Below, in pieces: positions 9,701 to 17,757 of a stretch of 64,000 bases of DNA. A program made the translations under genes and the position numbers. The notes beneath the pieces were generated by a model. That model was not told where the DNA came from, ran no database searches, and saw only the letters and a program-made list of their open reading frames with translations. This DNA comes from Enoplolaimus lenunculus (Eukaryota > Nematoda > Enoplea > Enoplida > Thoracostomopsidae). Position 1 is the first letter of the stretch, and every line of letters starts with the position of its first letter. The DNA is taken from the NCBI GenBank assembly GCA_030248215.1, contig JASANG010001519.1:364788-428787 (forward strand), in the 5' to 3' direction.

Positions 9701-11087
9701 GGAATTTGATTGGAGGATTGTGTAGACCAAACAGCTGCTGGAATACATACGGTTTGTGATAGGTTGTTTAGGTTTGATTATGTTCGAGAAAACAGATTTG
9801 CACACTAGTTATTTGGCTTTACGATATTTGCAAACTATAAATTAAAGTAGGTTTATAGTGTTTATACAGTATACAAACAAAGCTGTGTGATCGTGCGCCA
9901 AAACTTTAATCGAATACCTTATGCAGGTAATATAATGCAGTGGCGGATCCAGAAATATCGAGGGGATGCACAAGTGGAAAACACTACGTTTTGGCAAATG
10001 TTTACGTATATTTTTACGCATATACATTTTCTCAAAAGCTTTAGGCTATTCACAACTTTAGGTTTAGATCAGGTTTAGGCTTAAGCTTGATCCTATGCTT
10101 TAGGCTAAAGTTTAGGTGTAGGTTTAGGTTCGCGCGTAGGCTAGTCGGGACCATAGGTTGACGGGTGCAGGAGGCTCAGCCTTTCTGTAGCCAAGTTGGC
10201 ACTTTGTATTCCTCACACTTGAGAAACTTGTTCTCAGTGCCGAAGCAGGCAGGGATAGGGGCTCCCTGCAAACTCCAGGTTGGGGCCCCATACTCGCGAG
10301 CGAAGTGAACGATAAGCCAAACGCATTTTAAAAATTGTCAAAGCACATAGAAAATTAGGTTACTGAGTTTCGTGGCGAAGCCTTAAACAACTGTGAAATC
10401 TTGAAATATCGGAACAAAAATTTGCATTGTAAGTTTTATTTTAACCCAGAAAAAGATCACACTCCGCCGCCGGGGTGGTGGGGGGGTTGCATCCCCCCAT
10501 CCCACCCCTGGATCCGCACCTGCAATGCTGATTTTTTTCTATACAGGTATAAACGTTGCTTAATTTATAGTTTGCAAATTTGGTGCTCGAATATCGTAAT
10601 ACCTGAACATCCAATCACAAACAGTTTACATTCCAGCAACTGTTTGGTCTGTACAATTTTTAATCACAATTTGCACTTCAATAGCTGCTTGGGCTGCCCC
10701 GAACAGCAATTGTCGCTTGGAATGCCCCAGTTGCGAACTGGGGCAAATAGCTCTATGGGGAACGAGACATATACCACTAAAGCAATATCGGTTCAGAATA
10801 GAAAAACAACTACTAGTGTGTTGGAATGAAACGCACAGCATATCATAGATTCAATCTATTCAAAAATGAAATTTTTCCAAATCCATTGGGTGTGGGCATG
10901 ACCCCTTTGCCCCTCCCCCCTTCCAACTCCCCTGCTCGTGGGTAAATTGAGCATTGAGTCAATTTATCGTTGTTAAACACTTACATCCCCAGTAATACTG
11001 GTCGATTGGTTTCAACCATCCACTGTCAAGGTGTGTATGCGGAACAAAGTGTAAATTGAGCGCGTTCGGATCAAGGATTGGACAGTT
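670..11087 (-). CDS. MAN2B1: Lysosomal alpha-mannosidase (GH38), partial gene of ten recognised exons
   Basis: Class II alpha-mannosidase that removes alpha-mannose from N-glycans in the lysosome. Exons in coding order: 10985-11087, 9177-9350, 7795-7988, 7490-7595, 7205-7305, 6546-6617, 5470-5586, 3673-3879, 3125-3194 and 670-739. Splice phases agree from the first to the ninth. The translation follows animal MAN2B1: CP(x)[17 protein letters not shown] with the zinc-ligand His and Asp, [16 protein letters not shown] with the nucleophile Asp, [22 protein letters not shown] and DDFFPYA. The signal-peptide exon upstream of 11087 was not found. An exon between 3125 and 739, expected to carry the zinc-binding QHHDA motif, was not found either. 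The C-terminal half lies outside the left edge. Introns are filled with MITEs. Family assignment is firm; lysosomal orthology rather than another GH38 subgroup is inferred from exon-by-exon similarity. Confidence 0.93.
781..979. mobile_element. MITE, GGCC/TTAGGC group, type B/C
   Basis: It starts with GGCCAAT and an AACAGTAGCATAAGCG-like left arm. The right arm has AAAAAACGTTCCGCCCCTGAT. The core has CCTAA-type hexamers with some drift. Confidence 0.65.
1048..1235. mobile_element. MITE, GGCC/TTAGGC group, type A
   Basis: The ends are GGCCAATGTTACTTTTAGGG and CCTTAAAAGTAACATGGGCC. The flanks AACGAAAT and AACGGAAT suggest an 8-bp target duplication. Confidence 0.85.
2174..2370. mobile_element. 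Palindromic MITE, CACTGCAAAAA family, TA target
   Basis: Inverted ends CACTGCAAAAAATG and its complement are flanked by TA on both sides. The interior is a long imperfect palindrome of GAGTCAAATT(C/T)GACTC blocks. It would fold into a single hairpin. A TA target duplication suggests a Tc1/mariner-type origin. Confidence 0.85.
2558..2696. mobile_element. Fold-back repeat, GGCCCGTAGCCA family
   Basis: The ends read GGGCCCGTAGCCAAGGG and GAGCTGGCTACGGGCT. Other copies lie at about 14301, 24664, 40906, 54757 and 63213. The internal GGGGCTCCGCTCCCC-like hairpin is shared by several copies. Confidence 0.75.
2780..2980. mobile_element. MITE, GGCC/TTAGGC group, type B
   Basis: The left arm is GGCCCATGTAAAGATCAGGG and the right arm ends CTGTTCCGCCCCTGTTCTTT. 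The TTAGGC core is broken into short tracts. It lies in a mannosidase intron. Confidence 0.85.
3125..3194 (-). CDS. MAN2B1: Alpha-mannosidase exon 9
   Basis: It encodes [20 protein letters not shown], equivalent to the CNQLEALVGLAAN region that precedes the QHHDA motif. The acceptor is TTTACAG and the donor GTAAGT, phase 1. The next exon I recognise (670-739) needs an incoming phase of 2, so at least one exon between them is missing from this annotation. Confidence 0.8.
3223..3410. mobile_element. MITE, TATTCTCAAATGTGTA family
   Basis: Inverted ends CCGTATTCTCAAATGTGTGT and TACACATTTGAGAATATG enclose AGCACCTxxCAxxAGTTGGxGAT on both arms. Further copies lie at 4121, 13767, 41626 and 49894. 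Confidence 0.85.
3673..3879 (-). CDS. MAN2B1: Alpha-mannosidase exon 8
   Basis: It encodes [20 protein letters not shown], then [22 protein letters not shown] and SNNVLQ. This matches [20 protein letters not shown]...[25 protein letters not shown] of the family. 69 codons, phase 0 at both ends; the donor is GTAGGC. Confidence 0.95.
4121..4309. mobile_element. MITE, TATTCTCAAATGTGTA family, diverged
   Basis: The left arm is TATTTTCAAATGTATGTAGC and the right arm ACTACAAATTTGAGTATG. The inner arms share the AACTGGTGATAAGTGC-type sequence. It lies in the mannosidase intron between 3879 and 5470. Confidence 0.65.
4428..4551. mobile_element. Palindromic GAGTCAAATT MITE, 5'-truncated
   Basis: GAGTCGAGTTTGACTCAGAG and the right half of the CACTGCAAAAA family are present. 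The left terminus is missing. Confidence 0.65.
4890..5200. repeat. Pyrimidine-rich tract
   Basis: About 300 bases that are mostly C and T on the + strand, inside a mannosidase intron. Long open frames here are a by-product of the composition. Confidence 0.7.
5470..5586 (-). CDS. MAN2B1: Alpha-mannosidase exon 7
   Basis: It encodes [20 protein letters not shown] and then [14 protein letters not shown], nearly identical to the RTNHTVMTMGSDFQYENAN...FKNLDKLIRLVN stretch of the family. The exon has 39 codons, phase 0 at both ends, and a GTAAAG donor. Confidence 0.94.
5880..6120. mobile_element. Diverged CTACTTAAGT repeat
   Basis: GGATTTCCGAAACCCTACTT is followed by repeated ACTTAAG words. Related copies lie at 37742-38256 and 48073-48300. 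The right end is unclear. Confidence 0.5.
6131..6382. mobile_element. MITE, CACTGTAAA..TGAGTTGATT family, TA target
   Basis: The ends are CACTGTAAAGTTCAGTGAGT and TGGAATTTACAGTG, flanked by TA on both sides. The interior is built from AACTCAGA(G/A)TGAGTT palindromes. Other copies lie at 12690, 40208, about 48922, and 62190. Confidence 0.88.
6546..6617 (-). CDS. MAN2B1: Alpha-mannosidase exon 6 (24 codons)
   Basis: A 72-base exon encoding [20 protein letters not shown], equivalent to EDPRSPEYNAKELVDYF in human MAN2B1. It has a TTTGCAG acceptor and a GTAAGT donor, both in phase 0. Confidence 0.88.
6640..6733. mobile_element. Truncated GACCCGAATAAGAGG MITE
   Basis: Only one end is present: CCGAATAACTGGAGGTACCC to TTATTCGGGTCACTACAGTA. 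It sits 23 bases upstream of mannosidase exon 6546-6617 in the coding direction. Confidence 0.7.
6804..7012. mobile_element. MITE, GGCC/TTAGGC group, type A, end duplicated
   Basis: The left end is GGCCAATGTTACTTTAAGGG. The right terminus CCCCTTAAAGTAACATGG appears twice in a row, at about 6966-6987 and 6991-7012. Confidence 0.8.
7205..7305 (-). CDS. MAN2B1: Alpha-mannosidase exon 5
   Basis: It encodes [20 protein letters not shown] followed by a Cys-containing [11 protein letters not shown], equivalent to the DLFTGVLPNGYNPP...CWDVLC region. The acceptor is TTCTAG. The donor GTGTGA is weaker than its neighbours; phase 0. Confidence 0.9.
7490..7595 (-). CDS. MAN2B1: Alpha-mannosidase exon 4
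   Basis: It encodes [11 protein letters not shown] and [12 protein letters not shown], matching the MGFDGFFFGRLDYQDK to MEQVWRAS stretch of human MAN2B1. The acceptor is TTTTTAG and the donor GTTGGT, phase 1. Confidence 0.92.
7795..7988 (-). CDS. MAN2B1: Alpha-mannosidase exon 3, catalytic Asp
   Basis: It encodes [19 protein letters not shown] and, further on, WQVDPFGHS, which carries the GH38 catalytic nucleophile Asp. The exon ends at MYAK in phase 0, before a GTAATT donor. Both borders match the neighbouring exons in phase. Confidence 0.95.
8098..8620. repeat. AAT microsatellite interrupted by a MITE
   Basis: Imperfect AAT/AATAAT repeats run at 8098-8220 and again at 8525-8610. They flank the CAAGAGTG element at 8222-8529, which appears to have inserted into one original microsatellite. 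Confidence 0.8.
8222..8529. mobile_element. MITE, CAAGAGTGGATGAT family
   Basis: Inverted ends CAAGAGTGGATGATC and GACATCATCCACTCTTG, with inner CAAGAGTGTGCAACTG and its complement. It contains GTACCCGGCACGCGTTGCG and ACCCCCTTGTTTA. Related copies lie at 11763, 50228 and 59682. Confidence 0.85.
8721..9171. mobile_element. MITE, CTGTAGTGACCCGAATAAGAG family, TA target
   Basis: Ends CCGTATTGACCCGGATAAGA and CTTATTCGGGTCACTACAG lie between TA dinucleotides. The interior has repeated 'GGACTC(T/C)' blocks. Its right end is six bases from mannosidase exon 9177-9350, so it borders the 5' splice site. Confidence 0.88.
9177..9350 (-). CDS. MAN2B1: Alpha-mannosidase exon 2 (recognised numbering)
   Basis: It encodes [13 protein letters not shown], then [16 protein letters not shown] and the following helix. 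The acceptor is TTTTAG at 9351-9352; its phase joins 10985 correctly as WGSFQNI. The donor is GGTATAC. Its intron starts with only GTA plus a TA target duplication before a MITE (8721-9171). Confidence 0.92.
9938..10516. mobile_element. Element with CAGTGGCGGATCCAG end, probably hAT-like
   Basis: The left end is CAGTGGCGGATCCAGAAATA and the right end CCACCCCTGGATCCGCACCTG, in opposite orientation. Inside are Gly/Pro-type GGGG runs and a diverged TTAGGC segment (about 10060-10140). CAGTGGCGGATCCAG termini are common in hAT elements; the target duplication was not resolved. Confidence 0.55.
10985..11087 (-). CDS. MAN2B1: Alpha-mannosidase exon with HTHLDSGW motif
   Basis: This is the first recognised exon. 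It has an AG acceptor after TTATTAC and a GTAAGT donor, and ends in phase 1. It encodes the mature N-terminus, from NCPILDP to QYYWG. The motif HTHLDSGW stands where MAN2B1 normally has HTHDDVGW. The second His and the second Asp, which bind zinc in this family, are kept. Confidence 0.9.
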
Positions 11088-11100
11088 CTGTAATAATTTT

Positions 11101-11526
11101 GGCTCATGGATAGATCAGGCGTGGTCCGGTATTCGTGGGACTGCAACAGGGTAAACATAAATTTTTTACTATTGTTTTGTTTCAGGCTTGGGTTTCAGCT
11201 TAGTGCAATGCTTACAGTTACGGCTGCGAGCTATGCATTGGTCAATAAACTTACGTTTACGTTTAGGCTTAGAAATAAGCGTATACTGTGTTACGGCCCT
11301 GATCTATAACATCGGCGGCCCACGTAAAGATTTAGGGGCGGAACGTTTTTCTGTGACACTAGAAGAGAGTAAGCTTAAGCTTTAGACAAAATTTTTTGCT
11401 TGGCTTAGGCTTCGGCTTAGGCTTAGGCTTTAGGAATATGCTCATTCTTACGCTTAGGTTTAGGCTTAGGCTTAGGCTTAAGAATATGCTTATAATACTG
11501 TTCCGCTCCTGTTCTTTTCATTGGCC
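11101..11526. mobile_element. Two adjacent GGCC/TTAGGC MITEs (types C and B)
   Basis: The first copy (11101-11312) runs from GGCTCATGGATAGATCAGGC to ACGGCCCTGATCTATAAC. The second (11317-11526) runs from GGCCCACGTAAAGATTTAGG to TCCTGTTCTTTTCATTGGCC. Both have TTAGGC-type cores in the same orientation. Confidence 0.8.
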
Positions 11527-11762
11527 ACATCGGTCATAATTTTCAAAGCATATTAGTGTAAGGTATAAGCTTAGGTTTTGGTATTTTTGATTGTATAAGA
11601 GAATAACATCTACAATTTTATAGAAAATGTTTGTTTTCACAACCACATGCCTGGAATATATCCGCCTTGCGAGTCGGACACCGTTCCGTGTGAAACGCCG
11701 CGGTTAACGTATGACACAAGCGTAAAATCAAATTAGCTTAATTCGACCAACAGTCGATGATC

Positions 11763-11966
11763 ACAAGAGTGTGCAACTTGCTAGACTGTGTGCGGTAAAT
11801 AAATGAAGTAATGTAATGTTAGCAGACAAATGTTTCTGCGGAAAATTTTGACCCTCTAAAAATAACGGGAGTAAACCAAAATGGCAACGCCTACCGGGTA
11901 TATTGTTTTCTACGCAGAATGTACAAAGTTGCACACTCTTGCCAAAGAGCATCATGCACTCTTGAT
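11763..11966. mobile_element. MITE, CAAGAGTG family, short copy
   Basis: The left end is CACAAGAGTGTGCAACTTGC. The right part has GTTGCACACTCTTG followed by CATCATGCACTCTTGAT. The centre is shorter than in the copy at 8222. Confidence 0.75.
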
Positions 11967-12104
11967 CCGACTAATGATTCCGATAATGCGAAACTCCTGT
12001 TGGTAAATAATTTGATCTATTTACGCTGCTGCAATTGTCAAATCTTGTATTCTCTGATATTGTTCCATCAGAAATGTAGCCAGATTAGGCAAGAGGGCGT
12101 TAAG

Positions 12105-12320
12105 CAGTGGCGGATCCAGAAACTTTTGCCGGCAGGCGTGCGAGCAAAAGTTATGAAACGCAATTTTTACTGTTTGCAATACATGTGCCAATTTCCTGAT
12201 GGAAAAACACTGTAAAAGTGAGGGGCTTTATCATTTTATCAGCAAATATTTTGTGACCGGGGTATATGCACCCTGCCCCCCCTTGTGGATGTGCTAGTGC
12301 CACTCAGCCCGCCATAAAAA
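12105..12320. mobile_element. Fragment with CAGTGGCGGATCCAG end
   Basis: AGCAGTGGCGGATCCAGAAA marks one terminus. A plausible degenerate opposite end lies near CCTTGTGGATGTGCTAGTG. The same terminus word occurs in opposite orientation at 20212 and 21365. Confidence 0.45.
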
Positions 12321-12689
12321 ATTTTTGGCAATACACTGCAAACCAACCTCATAGAAGCATCGTGCGTCCACGCTTGAATACAAACATAGCAAACTTAAGC
12401 ATACAACCGCTGAGGGTATTGAATAAAGGATTAAAGGCGACATTTGCAATAAATGTCTTATTTTTAAAACAAATTGTCTATAATTATTTGAACAATTTTT
12501 TCAAAAGAATATTGGTTGTACAACTGTTTTAATAAGCAGGTTTCCGCTTTTAGGTTTTATTCAGATAAAGAGTTCATGATTTTTTTCAGGCAAAAATTTT
12601 GGCATCAGACATTTTCAATCTGATTTAGAAACCGAGTTGCCGCCCTGAAAGCGCTTATAGCAACAGTAAAATAAACTCTCATTCCTTTA

Positions 12690-12939
12690 CACTGTAAATT
12701 TCAGTGAGTTGATTTTAACTCAGAATTAGTTGAATCCACTCAGAGGTCTGAGCTCTGAATTAGATGTTTCAGAGCTCAGAATTCTGATTGATTGAACGCA
12801 TTCTGAATTAATTAATCAACTAAACCAGCAGTAAATCCGCTCAGAGCGAGTTAATGTTTACTGTGATTAATTCAGAAATAACCAGATATAGCTAATTCTT
12901 TCATTGAGGTGATTAATCAACTCATCTGAACTTACAGTG
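12690..12939. mobile_element. MITE, CACTGTAAA..TGAGTTGATT family, TA target
   Basis: The ends are CACTGTAAATTTCAGTGAGT and TGAACTTACAGTG, with TA on both sides. The interior shares the AATTAATCAACT and TTAATGTTTACTGTGATTA segments of the family. Confidence 0.88.
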
Positions 12940-13046
12940 TATGAAAAAATTCAGTTAAAACTTATATTCTCTATTAAGCATTTTTGCTTAATTGTTGTCG
13001 ATGAAGACATTAAAACAATATCAAGGTAACTGTTATAACCAAAATG

Positions 13047-13194
13047 GGCCATGTTACTTTGACGGTCGTCCAGGTTTCTGGTGCGTCTGTGCATGAGTAG
13101 GATTAGATTCTAGATTACAATTTTCGCTTAGGCTTAGGCTTAGGCTTACGAATACGATAAATCTACGGTTACGCTCCTAAAAGTAACATTGGCC
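13047..13194. mobile_element. MITE, GGCC/TTAGGC group, type A, 8-bp target duplication
   Basis: The ends are GGCCATGTTACTTTGACGG and CCTAAAAGTAACATTGGCC. ACCAAAAT flanks both sides. Confidence 0.88.
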
Positions 13195-13766
13195 ACCAAA
13201 ATAATTTGTATGGTGGTGCTATCGTTTTTGAAAAAACTCATTTCATCAAGAGTCGTCCATCACCGTCTGGCACTGTCCGTCCCCGGTCGCTCCCATTTCG
13301 CCTATTTTAACAAGTTGTTCGGCAAAAATCGATTCTGCAAATAACCATAATACTCTCTTGTCTTGTGCGCAGTAATTCGATCCAGGTATTCGTTGACGAA
13401 TGTTGTGTAGACGCATTTATTGCATAGCAACGCAACAAAATTGCAATTTGGAGTATGCTGGCGAAGACTACCGTACCTACTGCAAAATTTTACTGCACGT
13501 TGTGCAATTTAATGACAAAGTATACAGTAAATATTTGGAAACACTAATTTTATCAGGGGCGGTTCTTTTTTGACAAATCATTTTTGGCCGTCAGAAGGAT
13601 TTCATTCGAAAACCACTGAAAATTAACAAAGTTTTAGTACAAATCTAAATAATTTTTGTTTTAATGTCGAGTTTAACTTCAATTGTAACTATTCGGCCGT
13701 ATCTCGTTGAACCAACATGCGTTCAGTTGACGTTTGTTTCAATTTGTTAAAGTTGAGAACCTTAGT

Positions 13767-13984
13767 CCGTATTCTCAAATATGTGTAGCATTTATCACCA
13801 GTTGGTGAGAAGATTTGTAACTTTTGAACCAGTGAATGCTGATTCTCAAAATTTAGCACATTTTTCTCATACAATTTGCTCTACTCCCATACCAATTATG
13901 AGCTCAATAGCTACAATAGTTATTGATTTTGAAAACCTATTAATAACTGATGATAGTTGCTATACATATTTGAGAATATGTGCC
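13767..13984. mobile_element. MITE, TATTCTCAAATGTGTA family
   Basis: The left arm is CCGTATTCTCAAATATGTGT and the right arm ATACATATTTGAGAATATGT. CACCAGTTGGTGAGAAG and ACTGATGATAGTTGC are the inner arms. Confidence 0.85.
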
Positions 13985-14300
13985 CTAGTCTGATCATATC
14001 ATAAGCCGGGTCCAAGTCAAATATTTGAACCATTTTATTTTGTGAAACGATCCAGGGCACATTGAGGTCCTGTCTTTAGACGAAAATTTTCAAGTACGAC
14101 GTGTTAAGATTGGCAACTAAAAAATTTAATATGCCATGAACCAGAAGTGTGTCTGTGAGTGCCAAACCAAAAATTATCCGGCCAAAGCGTCGAAAACGTC
14201 TGCAGCGGGTGGTGTCTTTCCTCACCCCTTGTTTCGACACCGGAACAATGTAACCACTCCTATTAAACATATTTCACCGAGGTATTAGTGAAGTTCAATC

Positions 14301-14463
14301 GGTCCCATAGCCAAGGGGGGGCAAGGGAGGCTTAGCCCCCCTGCAAACTTTTTACCTCGTTAGAAAATTTTCAACCTTGCTTATATAACTCATTGAAAAC
14401 CTTTGAATGCCCCACCTAAAAGATTTTTAGCCCCCTCTAGTAAGCTGAGCCGGCTACGGGCCT
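14301..14463. mobile_element. Fold-back repeat, GGCCCGTAGCCA family
   Basis: GGTCCCATAGCCAAGGGGGG and AGCCGGCTACGGGCC are the inverted ends. It shares CTTGCTTATA(T)AACTCATTGAAAAC with other copies. Confidence 0.75.
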
Positions 14464-14876
14464 GAGTTCAATCCGTATTCACTTGAAGACTATAGTTAAC
14501 GTTATTCTTCGTTTATTTGCCAATCAAGAATTATACTGTTAGCGTCATTTTCACTCAAAATAAATAAAAATATTTTACTTAAATTCTATTATAAGCCGAT
14601 TATCTTAGCATTCCTTTGTTTTTTATGCAGCGATTGTGTTTCAACTGTTTTTTAACGGTAAAAATCTTTCTTTTTTGCACAAAATGACACAGAAATTTTT
14701 GTTCGCAAGGTATTCTTAGAATTCCGAATTGTTGTTATCTAATTTAGGGGATAGTAAATTTAGATACTACGGTCGGGCCCGCAGCCGAAGAGACCCATTG
14801 GTGGCTTAGTACCCTTACAACACTTTTCTTACGATTAACAAATTTGCGTTGGCTGCAACAAGTTGAGGCCAATTTT

Positions 14877-15375
14877 ACTTTTACGGCCGTAACAGTACAT
14901 TAAGCGTATTCCTACGCCTAAGCCTAAGATCTGCAAAAGCGTATTCCTAAGCCTAAGCCTAAGCCTAAGCCTAAGCCTAAGCGTAAGCCAAAAAATGTAG
15001 TCTAAAATGTACGCCTACTCTTTTACAGGCCCACCACAAACCGGGACGGCGCTAATAGTAACACGGGGCCCAAGTTAGCATAGCTACAACAGCCTTTTAA
15101 GCATTAAATCAAAGAATAAAAGATAAAACCGACGAAAACTTAAGCTGTTTTAACTTCTTAAGCCTAAGCCTTAGCCTAAGCCTAAGCCTAAGCCTAAGCC
15201 AAAAAATGTAGTCTAAAATGTCAGCTCACTCTTTTATAGGCCCACCACAAACCGGGATGGCGCTAAAAGTAACATAGGGCCCAAGTTAGCATAGCTACAA
15301 TAGCCTTTTAAGCATTAAATCAAAGAATAAAAGATAAAACCGACGAAAACTTAAGCTGTTTTAACTTCTTAAGTG
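14877..15375. repeat. TTAGGC MITE plus tandem duplication of its right half and flank
   Basis: A type A MITE (14877-15070) is followed by about 93 bases (AAGTTAGCATAGCTACAACA onward). Then the MITE's right half and the same 93 bases repeat, ending near 15375. The copies differ at a few bases only, so the duplication is recent. Confidence 0.8.
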
Positions 15376-15407
15376 AGCGCGTTCGGTTAAGCCAAGAAGC
15401 CAAGCCA

Positions 15408-15712
15408 AAAAAAGCAAACCCACCCCACCACAAACCGACCAAAAAACCACCCACAAACCCAAAACAAACAAAAAAAAAAAAAAAAAAAAAAAAAACCAAA
15501 CAAAACCAACCACCACCCAACCAACCAACCAACCAAAAAAAACAAAAACCACACCCCACCCCAAACGGCAAACAAACAAGCACACAACCAAAAAAAAAAA
15601 AAAAAAAAAAAACACAAAAACAACCACCACCAAAAAAAAAACCCCACCACCCCCACACCGAAAAACCACAAACACACCAAAAAAAAAAAAAAAAAAAAAC
15701 CCCCCAAAACCC
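15408..15712. repeat. A/C-only low-complexity tract
   Basis: About 300 bases with almost no G or T on the + strand. A-runs of 20 or more alternate with CCAACCAACC and CCACCCC blocks. Three overlapping open frames on the minus strand are compositional artefacts. Confidence 0.85.
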
Positions 15713-16532
15713 CAAATATAACGCAAGATGGCACTAATACTTGCTACAAGTTAAACACCAGTACTGCTTTACTCAAAATTTTGAAAATTTCGTGCGGTTT
15801 GCCCTGCATCATCGGTTCAATAGTAAACTGGTCACTTTGTTTTAATTCACCAGTTTTACCAGATTATATCCGGTTGCCAAAAATTGTCTTCGCCAGCGTC
15901 TACTACAAATCGGGTTAACGGCGTCGGTTTTGTTGGCTAAACAGCAAACAAGGCGACTGTTGTACATTTCCTCCTAAAAGGCTTCAAAGTTTTTGGTTAA
16001 GGCTTATGTTTATGTAAGCCTGAACCTAAAATCGAAGCATTAGCCTAGAGCCTAAGCCTAAAGCCTGTCGGAGAAGTAGTACAATAACCAATAATGGCAT
16101 CATTTTCTCGCATGGTTAATTAATGACCACAAACGAGCAGATTGAGTGTGATTTGCAATTTTCAACCAAAGGCCATTATCGTTTTTTAAATGAGCTCAGT
16201 ATAATTCTATTAAGGCTATTAGCGATTTATGAGGCTTTAATGCTACACTGCGCCAGCTGGTCGACGCAACGCAACCAGACACCAAATCACGTACATTTTC
16301 AAGATGTTTGCGTTTTCTCGATTTTGCATCAACAAAATTTCTTTTAAGCAATCGCCAACAGCTCAAAGGATGCACCGAATGAAAGAGGTGATAATGTGTT
16401 TTTTCCCAATAATTGTTTATATTTAATACACTGGGTGTATTATAATTTACAGCATATTTTAAGTAATGAAAAGCTGTTGTTTATATTACGTAATGGTCAG
16501 TTTTATATTTGACCAAATTCAGATAGCCTTAT

Positions 16533-17050
16533 GGGCTCATGATTGTTTATGGGATGTCCAGGTTTTTGGGGAGTCTATAAAAGAGTAGGTTTAGGTTCTA
16601 GATTATATTTTTTTGCTTAGGCTTAGGAACTCGTTTTTGTAACGCTTAGAGTTAGGCTTAGGAATACGCTTAATCTACTGTTACGCCCATCAAAGTAACA
16701 TTGGCCGCCTTATGAGTGGTGAAATACAGATTAACAGAGGGCATTTTAAGCATGGCGTTACAAGCGAAACGGCCAATGTAAAGGACAGAGGCGGAACAGT
16801 ATTGTAAGCATATTCCTAAGCCTAAGCCACAGACTAAGCGTAAGCCTAAGCGTAAGAATCAACATATTCCTAAGTCTAAGCGTAAGCCTAAGCGTAAGAA
16901 TCAACATATTCCTAAGTCTAAGCGTAAGCCTAAGCGTAAGAATCAACATATTCCTAAGTCTAAGCGTAAGCCTAAGCCAAGCAAAAATATAAGTCTTTAT
17001 TCTATTCTAGTCCCACAGAAAAACCTTCCGCCTCTGTTCTTTACATTGGA
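16533..17050. mobile_element. Two neighbouring GGCC/TTAGGC MITEs (A then B)
   Basis: Copy A (16533-16706) ends CATCAAAGTAACATTGGCC. Copy B (16771-17050) starts GGCCAATGTAAAGGACAGAG and ends CCTCTGTTCTTTACATTGG. In copy B a 42-base block with AAGAATCAACATATTCCTAA is repeated about three times. Confidence 0.82.
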
Positions 17051-17238
17051 AAGCGAGGCTAATAGTTTCTCAAAGGGTGGCAAAGTTTCAACCACATCTG
17101 TTTTATTGTCAGTGCAATACTTTTCGTTTGGCGACTGGCTAATTGAGAGTTAACGTTCAGTTTTGGACTTCACCAAAAACGTCAAACCTTTTAGTTAATA
17201 TTTTTGAACAAGATAATCTTAATAGCATTGTGGATAAA

Positions 17239-17757
17239 GCCAATGTTACTTTTAGGGTCGTAACGGTAGATTAAGCGTATTCATGTACCTAAGCCTAAGC
17301 CTAAGCGTTTCAAAAGCGTATTCCTAAGCCTAAGCCTAACGCCTGAGCCTAAGCCTAAGCTTAAACCTAAGCCTAAGCCAAAAAATGTAGTCTAGAATGT
17401 AAGCCTGCTCTTTTACATACCCACCACATACAGGGACGGTCGTAACAGTAACATGGCCGTGGATACTATCACCCACGTCCCATGTACACCAAGTTTAATT
17501 TAGATGGTGGCTGTATAGTATATGGGTTGAAAGGGGCAGGATTCTGCACACCCACCGATCATGGCTACGGATGCCAATGTTAATTTAACGTAACAGCAGA
17601 TTAAGCGTATTCCTAAGCCTAAGCCTAAGCGTTGCAAAAGTGTGTTTCTAAGCCTAAGCCTAAGCCTAAGCCTAAGCAAAAACTGTAATCTAGAATCTAA
17701 ACCTACTCTTTTATAGACCCACCACAAACTTGAACGACCCTTAAAGTACCATGGGCT
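17239..17757. mobile_element. Two neighbouring GGCC/TTAGGC MITEs, type A
   Basis: Copy one (17239-17458) and copy two (17572-17757) lie in the same orientation. Both have AAGCGTxxCAAAAG and ATGTAxTCTAGAAT blocks. Both end near a CCCACCACA block followed by GTAAC or GTACC and ATGG. Confidence 0.82.

Noticed and set aside
15320-15734. Three overlapping open frames of 115-131 codons on the minus strand
   Set aside because: They are read from the A/C-only tract and consist of Phe/Gly/Trp/Val runs; a composition artefact.
16798-16980. Regularly spaced repeats resembling a CRISPR array or true telomere
   Set aside because: The hexamers lie between MITE ends with target duplications; there are no unique spacers and no chromosome end.
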